The translations under genes and the position numbers were made by a program. Positions 8,474 through 17,955 of a stretch of 64,000 bases of DNA are shown in pieces. The notes under the pieces are model-generated. The model did no database searches and was not told where the DNA came from. It worked only from the letters and a program-made list of their open reading frames with translations. Source of the stretch: JAVBLQ01 sp031553435 (GTDB taxonomy: Bacteria > Bacteroidota > Bacteroidia > Bacteroidales > Azobacteroidaceae); NCBI GenBank assembly GCA_031553435.1, contig JAVBLQ010000086.1:1-64000 (forward strand), written 5' to 3'. Position 1 is the stretch's first letter; each line of letters starts with the position of its first letter.

Positions 8474-10241
8474 CTTCATAATATTGTATAAAAGAATGAT
8501 TCACCACTTTATTTCCTCCAGGCGTAGGATAATCTCCCGAAAAATACCAATCTCCCGGATGATCGGGGCAGGCCTGATGCAATCCTTCAATGGATTGAAA
8601 AACAATCCGGACTTCGGCCTGAGTATTTTCAGGTTTTAGAAGCCGGGCGATTTTTATTGAAATTTCTTCTACAGAAAAAAGTTTATAAATATCCTTTACA
8701 TAGTTAATTATTTGTTCCTTTGGAAGATTTTCCTGAGCTTTGCATTGCTGATAAGTTTCTTCTATGACGTATTGCATTTTCCGTTCTTTTAATAATGCAA
8801 TAGCTGCTCGAAAAGCTATAAACTCATTCATTTTATTCATGTCTATACCGTAACAATCCGGATAACGAATTTGTGGTGAAGAAGATACAATCACAATTTT
8901 TTTAGGATGAAGACGATCTAAGATTTTGATAATGCTTTGTTTCAAAGTCGTGCCGCGAACAATACTGTCATCAATGATTACCAAATTATCTTCTTTCGGA
9001 CGAATTGAACCATATGTTATATCATAGACGTGGGTAGCCAGATCATTTCTGTCATTGTCTTCGGCAATAAAAGTCCGCAACTTGATATCTTTGATAGCTA
9101 CTTTTTCTTGACGGATGCTCAGCGATAAGGTTCGTTCCAGTTCTTTAAGACCTTCCATCATACCGAAAAATGCGACTTCGGCTGTATTCGGAATAAAAGA
9201 AAAAACCGTATTTTCCAGATCATTATCTATTGCCTGCAAAATAGGATCGATCAATAAACGCCCTAACATTTTTCTTTCCTGGTAAATGTCTTTATCACTT
9301 CCACGTGAAAAATAAATGCGTTCGAAGGAACAAGGTTTTATTATTTGCGAAGATTGTATCTGTTTTAATTCAACAAGACCATTCTGACGTATAATAAAAG
9401 CATGTCCTGCCTGCAACTCTTTCACATCATCTGATGAAATATTTAAAACCGTTTGAATCACAGGTCGTTCTGAAGCTACAACAACAATTTCGTTATCATA
9501 ATAATAAAATGCAGGACGAATACCACAAGGATCCCGAAAAGCAAACATATCTGTATTCCCGGTGATCCCACCAATGACATATCCCCCATCCCACGTGGCA
9601 GACGAACGACGCAAAACATGGGCGATATCTATATTTTCAGCAATCTTTTTATTTCGTTCAACACCATTTGTTAATGTTGATTTGTATGATTCGTATAAAT
9701 GTTGTACTTCACGATCCAGATAATTACCCATCATTTCCAATATCATCAATGTATCTGAATACAAACGGGGATGTTGACCCTGATCTGTTAGTTGTTTGAA
9801 AATCTCATCTACATTCGTCAGATTGAAATTTCCGCAAAGCATCAGACTTCTCGATCTCCAGTTATTCCGGCGAAGAAAAGGATGAACATAAGAAATTCCG
9901 GACCGGCCGGTAGTGCTATATCTCAAATGACCCATATAAACTTCTCCGCAAAACGGTATATTCTCTGAAGATGAATCATCAGGAAAATTGGCACATAATT
10001 TCTGTATATTTCCGAAAACTTCCTGGATTGCACCACTTCCCAAAGCCCTTTCCCTGAACATGTATTCAGTACCTGGTTTTGCTTTGGCGCTGACACAACC
10101 AACTCCTGCACCTTCCTGACCGCGGTTGTGTTGTTTTTCCATCAAAAGATACAACTTGTTGAGCCCGTACCGCCAGGTTCCGTATTTTTCTACATAATAC
10201 TCAACAGGTTTGAGTAAGCGAATCATTGCAATACCACACAT
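8463..10241 (-). CDS. purF: PurF-like amidophosphoribosyltransferase
   Basis: 592 aa, longer than the classic 470-505 aa PurF. It starts MCGIA, so Cys2 becomes the N-terminal nucleophile of a class II glutamine amidotransferase. The glutaminase half includes HNRGQEGAG and GHLRYSTTG. The C-terminal half has the PRPP-binding motif VIIDDSIVRGTT of type I phosphoribosyltransferases. The expected reaction is PRPP plus glutamine to phosphoribosylamine, the first step of purine synthesis. Bacteroidota often carry this long form, sometimes besides a standard PurF, so its exact role is less sure than its family. It is divergent from glmS. Confidence 0.85.
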   Translation of the reverse strand: MCGIAMIRLLKPVEYYVEKYGTWRYGLNKLYLLMEKQHNRGQEGAGVGCVSAKAKPGTEYMFRERALGSGAIQEVFGNIQKLCANFPDDSSSENIPFCGEVYMGHLRYSTTGRSGISYVHPFLRRNNWRSRSLMLCGNFNLTNVDEIFKQLTDQGQHPRLYSDTLMILEMMGNYLDREVQHLYESYKSTLTNGVERNKKIAENIDIAHVLRRSSATWDGGYVIGGITGNTDMFAFRDPCGIRPAFYYYDNEIVVVASERPVIQTVLNISSDDVKELQAGHAFIIRQNGLVELKQIQSSQIIKPCSFERIYFSRGSDKDIYQERKMLGRLLIDPILQAIDNDLENTVFSFIPNTAEVAFFGMMEGLKELERTLSLSIRQEKVAIKDIKLRTFIAEDNDRNDLATHVYDITYGSIRPKEDNLVIIDDSIVRGTTLKQSIIKILDRLHPKKIVIVSSSPQIRYPDCYGIDMNKMNEFIAFRAAIALLKERKMQYVIEETYQQCKAQENLPKEQIINYVKDIYKLFSVEEISIKIARLLKPENTQAEVRIVFQSIEGLHQACPDHPGDWYFSGDYPTPGGNKVVNHSFIQYYEGER

Positions 10242-10468
10242 ATCTGTAATTAAAAATATAAAATTAAAAATGATGAAAATCTCCGGTCATTATATATAAC
10301 ATTTGAATATACTTCTTTGTTATAAAATATCAATGATGTTTTTTCAAACCCATTTGATAATTTATAAAAATGACAACAAAAATAATATATTTCGATCATA
10401 ATGGCAATTTTATAAATATTTTTTTGACTTTTAGTAATTTTTATACGGAATTTTATAATAATATTTTA

Positions 10469-10476
10469 TAATTTTG
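10469..10476 (+). promoter_or_regulatory. glmS -7 promoter box
   Basis: TAATTTTG matches TAnnTTTG. No good -33 element is visible at the normal distance. Transcription would start near 10483 and include the whole palindrome at 10497-10561. Confidence 0.5.
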
Positions 10477-10496
10477 CATCCAATTATAAGTTATAC

Positions 10497-10561
10497 GTTT
10501 TAAGTTTTACGTTATACATTTTTTCGTGCGTAAGACAAACGCATAACCTAAAACTTAAAAC
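10497..10561. repeat. Palindrome in the glmS leader
   Basis: Arms 10497-10517 and 10541-10561 pair at 19 of 21 positions around a 23-base loop. The hairpin ends 8 bases before the glmS ATG and so could affect ribosome access. The stretch 10519-10541 (loop plus first arm base) is repeated exactly in the carAB leader at 12433-12455. Confidence 0.7.
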
Positions 10562-10569
10562 TTTAAAAA

Positions 10570-12414
10570 ATGTGTGGAATTGTAGGTTATATAGGTGATA
10601 AACAAGCTTATCCTATCTTGATAAAAGGTTTACATCGCCTGGAATATCGTGGCTACGACAGCGCCGGTGTTGCTTTAATGAGCGATAAAAATCATTTGAG
10701 CGTATTTAAAGCCAAAGGACGGGTCTCCGATCTGGAAGAGTTTTGTAAAAGTAAAGATATTTCCGGGACAATCGGAATTGCGCATACCCGCTGGGCCACA
10801 CATGGTGAGCCAAGCAATGTAAATGCCCATCCGCATTACTCTCAATCAGAAAGTCTGGCACTGATTCACAATGGAATAATAGAAAATTATGCTGTTCTGA
10901 AAGCTGAATTAATGCTCAAAGGTTATACTTTTCAAAGCAGTACCGATACGGAAGTTTTGATTCAACTGATCGAATATATTAAAACAATCAATCAAACGGA
11001 CATTTGTACTGCTGTTCAATTAGCTTTGCAACAAGTTGTTGGAGCCTATGCAATTGCCGTAATCGAAAAAGGAAATCCGGATTTGATCATTGCCGCCCGG
11101 AAAAGTAGTCCTTTGGTCGTAGGAATCGGAAACGATGAATTTTTTATAGCCTCAGACGCCTCTCCTATTATCGAATTTACAAACAAAGTAATATACCTGG
11201 AAGACGAAGAAATTGCCATCATCCGGAGAAACGAACAACCCAAAATTGTCAGTCTGGGAAATGTGGAAAAAATGCCGGAAATCATTCAGTTGGAAATGAA
11301 TTTAAGTCAGCTGGAAAAAGGAGGTTATCCACATTTTATGCTGAAAGAAATATTTGAACAACCTACAACTTTACGTAATTGCATGCGTGGAAGGATCAAT
11401 GTAGAATGTAATAACGTTGTCCTCTCCGGAATCATCGATAACAAGGAAAAATTTCTGAATGCCCGCCGTATCCTGATTCTGGCTTGCGGAACTTCCTGGC
11501 ATGCAGGTCTGATCGCTGAATACTTGCTGGAAGAATTTTGCCGCATTCCTGTGGAAGTAGAATATTCTTCGGAATTTCGTTACCGGAATCCGATCATCTA
11601 TCCCGATGATATTGTCATTGCCATTTCCCAGTCGGGAGAAACTGCTGATACCTTGGCTGCCATTGAATTAGCCAAAGAAGCCGGCGCATTCGTATATGGA
11701 ATTTGTAATGTGGTCGGATCTTCTATTCCACGACATACACATTCGGGATCTTATACACACGTCGGGCCTGAAATCGGGGTTGCATCAACCAAGGCTTTTA
11801 CTGCTCAGGTATTGGTTCTGACACTCATGGCTTTATGTATCGGGCGTGAGAAAAAAACTATTTCGGAAGAAAAATTTTTGAATATTCTGTCAGAAATTCA
11901 TGCGATCCCTGATAAAATAGAAATGATTTTGCAAACAAATAAGAAAATCGAAGAGCTTTCAAATATTTTCACATACGCCCATAATTTCATTTATCTCGGA
12001 AGAGGATACAGTTATCCGGTGGCAATGGAAGGCGCTTTAAAATTAAAAGAAATTTCGTATATCCATGCTGAAGGCTATCCGGCAGCAGAAATGAAACACG
12101 GACCTATTGCATTGATAGACAATGAAATGCCGGTTGTAGTTATAGCAACAAATAATGGAACTTACGACAAGATGATCAGCAATATCCAGGAAATCAAAGC
12201 GCGCAACGGACGGGTAATAGCAATTGTCAACCCCGATGATTCGCTGGTAAAAAACATTGCCGATTATATTATCGAAATTCCTTCTACAAAAGAGTGTTTA
12301 GATCCATTACTCTCAATCATTCCTTTACAATTATTATCGTATCATATTGCAGTAAACAAGAAAAGGGATGTAGATATGCCGAGGAATCTGGCAAAATCCG
12401 TCACTGTTGAATAA
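10570..12414 (+). CDS. glmS: Glutamine--fructose-6-phosphate aminotransferase (isomerizing)
   Basis: 614 aa, the standard length. It makes glucosamine 6-phosphate from fructose 6-phosphate and glutamine, the entry to peptidoglycan and LPS amino sugars. The N-terminal class II glutaminase starts MCGIVGYIG (Cys2 nucleophile) with HRLEYRGYDSAG and HTRWATHG. Two SIS sugar-isomerase domains follow, with SQSGETADT, and the C-terminal DMPRNLAKSVTVE is the family signature. It lies between the purF-like gene and carAB, both also glutamine amidotransferases. The leader carries a long palindrome directly before the start codon. Confidence 0.97.
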   Translation: MCGIVGYIGDKQAYPILIKGLHRLEYRGYDSAGVALMSDKNHLSVFKAKGRVSDLEEFCKSKDISGTIGIAHTRWATHGEPSNVNAHPHYSQSESLALIHNGIIENYAVLKAELMLKGYTFQSSTDTEVLIQLIEYIKTINQTDICTAVQLALQQVVGAYAIAVIEKGNPDLIIAARKSSPLVVGIGNDEFFIASDASPIIEFTNKVIYLEDEEIAIIRRNEQPKIVSLGNVEKMPEIIQLEMNLSQLEKGGYPHFMLKEIFEQPTTLRNCMRGRINVECNNVVLSGIIDNKEKFLNARRILILACGTSWHAGLIAEYLLEEFCRIPVEVEYSSEFRYRNPIIYPDDIVIAISQSGETADTLAAIELAKEAGAFVYGICNVVGSSIPRHTHSGSYTHVGPEIGVASTKAFTAQVLVLTLMALCIGREKKTISEEKFLNILSEIHAIPDKIEMILQTNKKIEELSNIFTYAHNFIYLGRGYSYPVAMEGALKLKEISYIHAEGYPAAEMKHGPIALIDNEMPVVVIATNNGTYDKMISNIQEIKARNGRVIAIVNPDDSLVKNIADYIIEIPSTKECLDPLLSIIPLQLLSYHIAVNKKRDVDMPRNLAKSVTVE

Positions 12415-12420
12415 TCATTT

Positions 12421-12490
12421 TAAAGCTATACGTTTTTTCGTGCGTAAGACAAACGTAAAACCTAAGACGTATAACGTAAAACTTAAAAAA
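12421..12490. repeat. Leader repeat shared by carAB and glmS
   Basis: Positions 12433-12455 are identical (23 bases) to 10519-10541 in the glmS leader. The flanking words (TATACG, ACGTAAAACTT) are also shared but rearranged. Here the left arm is shortened, leaving about 7 bp of pairing (TATACGT with ACGTATA). The element fills the whole gap between glmS and carAB. Confidence 0.65.
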
Positions 12491-12492
12491 CC

Positions 12493-15400
12493 ATGGACAA
12501 AAAAATGTCGCTAGTCTTAGAAAACGGTTCAGTTTTCAATGGTTATTCCTTTGGATACGAAACAATTGTTTCCGGAGAAATTGTTTTTAATACGGCAATG
12601 GTCGGTTATCCCGAAAGCCTGACCGATCCTTCTTATGCAGGGCAAATTCTAACGGTAACCTATCCATTGGTAGGCAATTATGGCGTACCTGAAGATAAAA
12701 TCGAAAATCAACTGTCCGGCTTTTATGAATCTGAAAAAATACAAGTCAGCGGTTTGGTTATTTCCGAATATTCTCATCAATATAGCCATTGGAATGCAAA
12801 TAAAAGTTTGGGCGACTGGCTGAAAGAGCATAAAATTTCGGCCATATACGGTGTAGATACACGGGAGCTTACCAAATTAATCCGAGAAAAAGGCTCCATG
12901 AAAGGAAAAATGATTTTTGATCTGAAAGATGATATTCCGTTTATTGATCCTTCTCAGGAAAATCAGGTTGCCAAAGTAAGCTGTAAAGAAGTATTATACT
13001 ACGGAAACGGTTCAAAAACAATCGTTTTGGTCGATTGTGGAGTCAAACACAATATTGTAAGATGTCTGTTGAAACGCGATGTTAACATCATCCGGGTTCC
13101 CTGGGATTATGATTTTAATACATTGGAATACGATGGATTATTCATTTCTAATGGTCCAGGTGATCCGAATCATTGTGAAATTACGGTAAAAAATATCCGG
13201 AAAGCCATGCAAAATAATAAGCCGATATTTGGCATTTGCATGGGAAATCAATTGCTTGCCAAAGCTGCCGGAGCATCGACTTATAAACTGAAATATGGTC
13301 ACCGCGGACATAATCAGCCTGTGCAGATGTCCAATTCAACGAAATGTTTCATTACTTCTCAAAATCATGGTTATGCGGTAGATACCAGTACGCTCGGCAA
13401 TGAATGGGAAGTCCTGTTCACCAATATGAATGATGGAACGAACGAAGGCATCCGACATAAGGCTAAACCGTTTTTTTCCGCACAGTTCCATCCGGAAGCA
13501 GCAAGCGGGCCAACAGACACTGAGTTTTTGTTTGACAAGTTCATTCAATTAATGGAAAATGGAAAATGGAAAGTTGAAAATGTAAAAACGGAACCATTTT
13601 CAATTTTCAATTCTCAAATTTCAATTAAAAAAATATTATTATTAGGATCAGGCGCTTTGAAAATCGGAGAAGCCGGAGAATTCGATTATTCCGGTTCCCA
13701 GGCGCTGAAGGCATTAAAAGAAGAAGGCATTCATACTGTACTGATCAACCCGAATATAGCCACCGTACAGACTTCGGAAGGTATTGCCGACAAAATATAT
13801 TTTCTGCCGGTAACTCCTTTTTTTGTCGAAAAAGTAATTGAAAAAGAAAAGCCTGACGGTATTTTGCTTTCTTTCGGAGGACAAACTGCATTGAACTGTG
13901 GTGTAGAACTTTATAGAACGGGAATTTTCGAAAAATACAACGTACAAGTACTGGGAACACCCGTACAGTCGATTATTGATACGGAAGACCGGGAGCTTTT
14001 TGTTAAAAAACTGGATGAAATTCAGGTAAAATCCATAAAAAGCATTGCTGTCGAAACACTTGAAGAAGCTCACGAAGCGGCAAAAACATTGGGTTATCCT
14101 TTAATTGTACGCGCTGCATATGCCTTAGGTGGTATGGGAAGCGGTTTTTGCAACAATCCGGAAGAACTGAATGCATTGGCAGAGAAGGCTTTTAACTATT
14201 CCAATCAATTACTCATCGAAAAATCGCTTAAAGGATGGAAAGAAATTGAATATGAGGTAGTAAGAGATAAATATGACAATTGCATCACCGTATGTAATAT
14301 GGAAAATTTCGACCCCTTGGGTATTCATACTGGTGAAAGCATTGTTGTTGCTCCATCTCAAACACTTAGTAACCGGGAATATCACAAATTGCGGGAATTA
14401 GCCATCCGGATTATTCGTCACATCGGTATTGTAGGCGAATGTAATGTACAATATGCATTTGATACTGTCTCAGAAGATTACCGGGTAATAGAAGTCAATG
14501 CCCGTTTGAGTCGTTCGTCTGCTTTGGCTTCCAAGGCTACGGGTTATCCCTTGGCGTTTGTTGCTGCCAAACTGGCTTTGGGTTATGGCTTGCAGAATCT
14601 GAAAAACTCCGTTACCAAATCGACTACCGCTTTCTTTGAACCTGCATTAGATTACATTGTTTGCAAAATTCCACGTTGGGACTTAGGAAAATTTCATGGA
14701 GTTTCCCATGAAATCGGCAGCAGCATGAAAAGTGTGGGAGAAGTGATGGCCATCGGAAGAAGCTTCGAAGAAGTTATCCAGAAAGGATTGCGGATGATCG
14801 CTCAAGGAATGAACGGATTCGTCGGAAATAAAAATATCGAAGTAGAAGATATTGACAAAGCATTGTCCGAACCGACCGACAAACGTATTTTTATCATTGC
14901 TCAGGCTTTGGCTTCCGGTTATTCTATAGAACGTATCCATGAACTGACCAAAATAGATCTTTGGTTTTTACAAAAACTCCAGAATATCTATCATTCTTCC
15001 AAAGAAATTGAAAAATACAATTCGATTGAAGAATTACCGGTAAATTTGTTAAAAGACGCCAAACAAAAGGGATTTTCTGATGAACAAATCGCCTTTTTAT
15101 TATATCAAAACCAGATACTCAAAGATAAAAATCTTATTCGAACATGGCGAAAAAAACAGAATATTCTACCGGTTGTCAAACAAATTGATACATTGGCGGC
15201 AGAATATCCTGCCGAAACAAATTATTTATATTTGACATATAACGGTACTGCGAATGACGTACATTATTTAGGTGATAAACGCTCTGTGGTAGTTCTGGGT
15301 TCTGGAGCCTATCGCATTGGTAGCAGTGTGGAATTCGACTGGTGTTCGGTCAATGCCTTGCAAACCATTCGTAAAAGCGGATGGAGAGGTGTTATGATCA

Positions 15401-16824
15401 ATTACAACCCTGAAACTGTTTCCACTGATTATGATATGTGTGACCGCCTGTATTTCGATGAATTGACCTACGAACGGGTGATGGATATCGTTGAATTGGA
15501 AAATCCTCACGGATTGGTACTTTCTACCGGAGGACAGATTCCGAATAACCTGGCAATTTCTTTGGATGAAGCCGGGGTAAATATTCTGGGAACATCAGCT
15601 GCTAACATCGATAATGCGGAAAACAGGCACAAATTTTCGTCTATGCTTGATCAATTGCATGTAGATCAACCTAGGTGGAAGGAATTGAGCTCTTTGCAAG
15701 ATATCCACAAATTTGTCGAAGAGGTTGGCTTTCCTGTTTTAGTTCGTCCTTCGTATGTACTTTCCGGAGCAGCTATGAATGTTTGCTCCAACTCATCTGA
15801 ACTCGAACAATTCCTGAAACTGGCGACCGATGTTTCTCCCGAGCATCCGGTCGTTGTCAGTGAATTTATTGAAAATGCCAAAGAAATTGAGATCGATGCT
15901 GTAGCAAATAAAGGAGAAATTATTACTTATGCAATCTCCGAACATATTGAATTTGCCGGTGTGCATTCTGGAGATGCTACAATTCAATTTCCTCCCCAAC
16001 GGCTGTATGTAGAAACTGTGAGACGTATCAAACGTATCACCAAACAGATTGCAGAAGCTTTGCAAATTACAGGTCCTTTCAATATCCAGTTTTTGGCTAA
16101 AGATAATGATATCAAAGTCATCGAATGCAACCTTCGAGCTTCCAGGAGCTTCCCATTCGTATCTAAGGTTTTGAAACTGAACTTTATAGAAACAGCCATC
16201 AAAATTATGTTGGGCGAAAAAGTGGAAAAACCGAATAAAAGCGAATTCGACCTGGATTATGTGGGAATCAAAGCCTCTCAATTCTCATTTTCCCGCCTGC
16301 AAAAAGCGGATCCTGTATTGGGTGTGGATATGGCATCCACCGGAGAAGTCGGTTGTTTGGGCGATGATTATTACGAAGCAGTTCTTAAATCCATGCTTTC
16401 CGTTGGCATGAGAATTCCAAAGAAAAATGTATTGATCTCCAGCGGAACAGTCAAATCTAAAGTGGAATTATTGGAAAGCGCTCGTTTATTACAGCAAAAA
16501 GGCTATGTTCTGTATGCGACAAAAGGCTCACACCAGTTTCTTGCCGACAATGAAGTACCCTCTATCCTAGCCTATCAACCCAATGAAAAAGGACATCCGA
16601 ATGCATTGGATTTGATACGCGAAAAGCAAATAGAATTGGTAATCAATATTCCTAAAAATTTAACAAGGGAAGAACTTACAAATGGTTATTGGGTACGCCG
16701 AAATACCATAGATTTCAATATTCCTTTATTTACAAATTCGCGCCTGGCTTCGGCTTTCATTCATGCTTTTTGTGAGATTGATATTGAAAAGATTCCGGTT
16801 AAAAGTTGGGACGAATATAAGTAA
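12493..16824 (+). CDS. carAB: Fused carbamoyl-phosphate synthase, small plus large subunit
   Basis: 1443 aa in one frame. Residues 1-353 are CarA: an N-terminal small-subunit domain, then a class I glutaminase with GICMGNQ (Cys249) and QFHPEA (His333, Glu335). Residues from about 378 are CarB: LLLGSGALKIGEAGEFDYSGSQ, two ATP-grasp halves, and a C-terminal MGS-like allosteric domain (about 1310-1443). The product makes carbamoyl phosphate for pyrimidines and arginine. CarA and CarB are usually separate genes in bacteria, and fusion is typical of eukaryotic CPS. The linker (about 354-378) is encoded by an inverted repeat like those in nearby gaps, so the fusion may come from an absorbed intergenic element. 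Confidence 0.93.
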   Translation: MDKKMSLVLENGSVFNGYSFGYETIVSGEIVFNTAMVGYPESLTDPSYAGQILTVTYPLVGNYGVPEDKIENQLSGFYESEKIQVSGLVISEYSHQYSHWNANKSLGDWLKEHKISAIYGVDTRELTKLIREKGSMKGKMIFDLKDDIPFIDPSQENQVAKVSCKEVLYYGNGSKTIVLVDCGVKHNIVRCLLKRDVNIIRVPWDYDFNTLEYDGLFISNGPGDPNHCEITVKNIRKAMQNNKPIFGICMGNQLLAKAAGASTYKLKYGHRGHNQPVQMSNSTKCFITSQNHGYAVDTSTLGNEWEVLFTNMNDGTNEGIRHKAKPFFSAQFHPEAASGPTDTEFLFDKFIQLMENGKWKVENVKTEPFSIFNSQISIKKILLLGSGALKIGEAGEFDYSGSQALKALKEEGIHTVLINPNIATVQTSEGIADKIYFLPVTPFFVEKVIEKEKPDGILLSFGGQTALNCGVELYRTGIFEKYNVQVLGTPVQSIIDTEDRELFVKKLDEIQVKSIKSIAVETLEEAHEAAKTLGYPLIVRAAYALGGMGSGFCNNPEELNALAEKAFNYSNQLLIEKSLKGWKEIEYEVVRDKYDNCITVCNMENFDPLGIHTGESIVVAPSQTLSNREYHKLRELAIRIIRHIGIVGECNVQYAFDTVSEDYRVIEVNARLSRSSALASKATGYPLAFVAAKLALGYGLQNLKNSVTKSTTAFFEPALDYIVCKIPRWDLGKFHGVSHEIGSSMKSVGEVMAIGRSFEEVIQKGLRMIAQGMNGFVGNKNIEVEDIDKALSEPTDKRIFIIAQALASGYSIERIHELTKIDLWFLQKLQNIYHSSKEIEKYNSIEELPVNLLKDAKQKGFSDEQIAFLLYQNQILKDKNLIRTWRKKQNILPVVKQIDTLAAEYPAETNYLYLTYNGTANDVHYLGDKRSVVVLGSGAYRIGSSVEFDWCSVNALQTIRKSGWRGVMINYNPETVSTDYDMCDRLYFDELTYERVMDIVELENPHGLVLSTGGQIPNNLAISLDEAGVNILGTSAANIDNAENRHKFSSMLDQLHVDQPRWKELSSLQDIHKFVEEVGFPVLVRPSYVLSGAAMNVCSNSSELEQFLKLATDVSPEHPVVVSEFIENAKEIEIDAVANKGEIITYAISEHIEFAGVHSGDATIQFPPQRLYVETVRRIKRITKQIAEALQITGPFNIQFLAKDNDIKVIECNLRASRSFPFVSKVLKLNFIETAIKIMLGEKVEKPNKSEFDLDYVGIKASQFSFSRLQKADPVLGVDMASTGEVGCLGDDYYEAVLKSMLSVGMRIPKKNVLISSGTVKSKVELLESARLLQQKGYVLYATKGSHQFLADNEVPSILAYQPNEKGHPNALDLIREKQIELVINIPKNLTREELTNGYWVRRNTIDFNIPLFTNSRLASAFIHAFCEIDIEKIPVKSWDEYK
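13565..13612. repeat. Palindrome inside the carAB reading frame
   Basis: Arms 13565-13582 and 13595-13612 match at 16 of 18 positions with a 12-base loop. The right arm is CATTTTCAATTTTCAATT, a word also used in the hairpin after the S74 remnant (42725-42760). It sits exactly at the CarA/CarB junction and is translated as a Lys/Asn/Ser-rich linker unlike either flanking domain. Confidence 0.7.
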
Positions 16825-16900
16825 GTGAAAAATTAAAAGTGAAAAGTGAAGAATGATATTTTGTAAGTTATTCTTCACTTTTCACTTTTAATTTTTCACT
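16824..16900. terminator. Perfect 31-bp inverted repeat, bidirectional terminator
   Basis: Arms 16824-16854 and 16870-16900 are perfectly complementary over 31 bp, with a 15-base loop. It lies between convergent carAB and the small exported protein gene and overlaps both stops. It is AT-rich with repeated GTGAAAA words. Its length and perfection exceed those of a usual terminator. Confidence 0.75.
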
Positions 16901-17288
16901 TTTTATTTTTAATTTTATTTTTCGCGTTTTCTTTCATCTGGTCTTTCATTAATTGGTATTTAGTGTATTGATCATCAGTCAAAACACCTTTTAATTCCTG
17001 ATCTTTCGCTTCTTCAGAAGCTTTTATGATCTTAATTTTTTCATCCTTGGATTGAGCATTTTTAAAAGCTTCCTCATTTTGTTTAGCATACTTCAAATTA
17101 ATATCATATACAGACTTATACTGATCATCGGTCAGGTTCAGGTCTTTTTTCATTTTATCTGTAAGCATGCTTGCTCTTTCTTCGGGCGTTTTTCTTTGTT
17201 TTTCTTGGGCAAACAATTGAGTAGATACAAGTAAACAGCTCAATACAAACATCATTACTACTGCACTCTTAAATTTAATTGTTTTCAT
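16896..17288 (-). CDS. Small exported DUF4890/Spy-like protein
   Basis: 130 aa. A signal peptide (about 1-27, ending LFAQ) is followed by a highly charged helical region. There are two LTDDQY motifs (about 56 and 104), the LTxxQ pattern of Spy/CpxP-like proteins and of Bacteroidota DUF4890 proteins, then a basic tail. Spy-like proteins are periplasmic chaperones, but that role is only inferred here. It is a single gene with AAGGAAG just before its ATG. A near -7 box (TACCTTTT) lies about 50 bases upstream. Confidence 0.75.
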   Translation of the reverse strand: MKTIKFKSAVVMMFVLSCLLVSTQLFAQEKQRKTPEERASMLTDKMKKDLNLTDDQYKSVYDINLKYAKQNEEAFKNAQSKDEKIKIIKASEEAKDQELKGVLTDDQYTKYQLMKDQMKENAKNKIKNKK

Positions 17289-17429
17289 CTTCCTTCAAGT
17301 TTAAGTTATAAAATCATTGTTTTATAAAAGGTAAAAGGCTTTTTCCTTTCACTTATTTATTTTGATAATTATAAACAACTAAGGTTTAATATAGGTTCTT
17401 ACATTTATGGAAATTTCACACAAAGGTAG

Positions 17430-17464
17430 TATCTTTGATTTTTTTTAAGTGACAAAAGTCACTT
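17430..17464 (+). promoter_or_regulatory. folB promoter box and adjacent palindrome
   Basis: TATCTTTG at 17430-17437 is a perfect -7 box. Right behind it, at the expected transcription start, lies AAGTGAC-AAAA-GTCACTT (17447-17464), a perfect 7-bp inverted repeat that could be an operator or a 5' hairpin. Confidence 0.55.
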
Positions 17465-17509
17465 TATCACCTTGTCACTTCGTCACCATTCATTATAAAA
17501 CATACAATC

Positions 17510-17869
17510 ATGGGAAATATTCAACTCAATAAACTGGAATTTTTTGCTTTCCACGGTGTTTCTGAACAAGAAAAAAAGGTTGGAAATACTTTTATCGTGG
17601 ATTTTGAGTGCGAAATCGATTTTTCCAAAGCATTAGAATCCGATGATCTGGAAGACACGGTAAGTTATGCCGATATTTATCATTTGATAAAGAAAGAAAT
17701 GGAAATTCCGTCCAATTTACTGGAGCATGTTGCAGGCCGGATTATCAGGTCTGTTCAGAATAATTTTCCACAAATTCAAATGTTAAAAATATCTATCGCT
17801 AAAATCAATCCACCCATTGGAGGTCAGGCTGCAAGTGCTACTGTGACGATTCAAGTGAGGAAAAAATGA
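17510..17869 (+). CDS. folB: Dihydroneopterin aldolase
   Basis: 119 aa, the normal FolB length. It cleaves 7,8-dihydroneopterin to 6-hydroxymethyl-dihydropterin and glycolaldehyde in folate synthesis. Visible motifs are FFAFHGVSEQEKKVGNTF near the N terminus, the Asp/Tyr-containing DTVSYADIYHLIK in the middle, LLEHVAGRI with the substrate-anchoring Glu, and a C-terminal INPPIGG. folE, an earlier step of the same pathway, is also in this window (30.8 kb) but not linked in an operon. Confidence 0.93.
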   Translation: MGNIQLNKLEFFAFHGVSEQEKKVGNTFIVDFECEIDFSKALESDDLEDTVSYADIYHLIKKEMEIPSNLLEHVAGRIIRSVQNNFPQIQMLKISIAKINPPIGGQAASATVTIQVRKK

Positions 17870-17918
17870 AAAGGTGAAAAATTCTTATCTTTCATCTTTA
17901 TCCTCTCACTTTTTTTAT

Positions 17919-17926
17919 TACTTTTG
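17919..17926 (+). promoter_or_regulatory. Bactofilin gene -7 promoter box
   Basis: TACTTTTG fits TAnnTTTG, 30 bases before the bactofilin ATG. The -33 region is weak. Confidence 0.5.
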
Positions 17927-17955
17927 TCGAAATTACAAACTCTAAAAATACTCTT

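Larger units (their letters stand above)
10242..10569. other. Divergent purF-glmS intergenic region
   Basis: 328 bp, very AT-rich. It holds the glmS -7 box (10469-10476) and a 21-bp-arm hairpin in the glmS leader (10497-10561). I find no clear promoter for the purF-like gene and no further reading frame or RNA gene. Confidence 0.5.

Noticed and set aside
10477..10569. glmS ribozyme or riboswitch in the glmS leader
   Set aside because: The leader is a simple repeat-type hairpin also found before carAB; no glmS ribozyme core is visible.
13714..14073. Minus-strand frames of 119 and 71 aa inside carAB, and similar antisense frames such as 15793-16281 and 43928-44473
   Set aside because: They are shadows of strongly coding plus-strand genes, rich in Phe, Ser and Cys and without family motifs.
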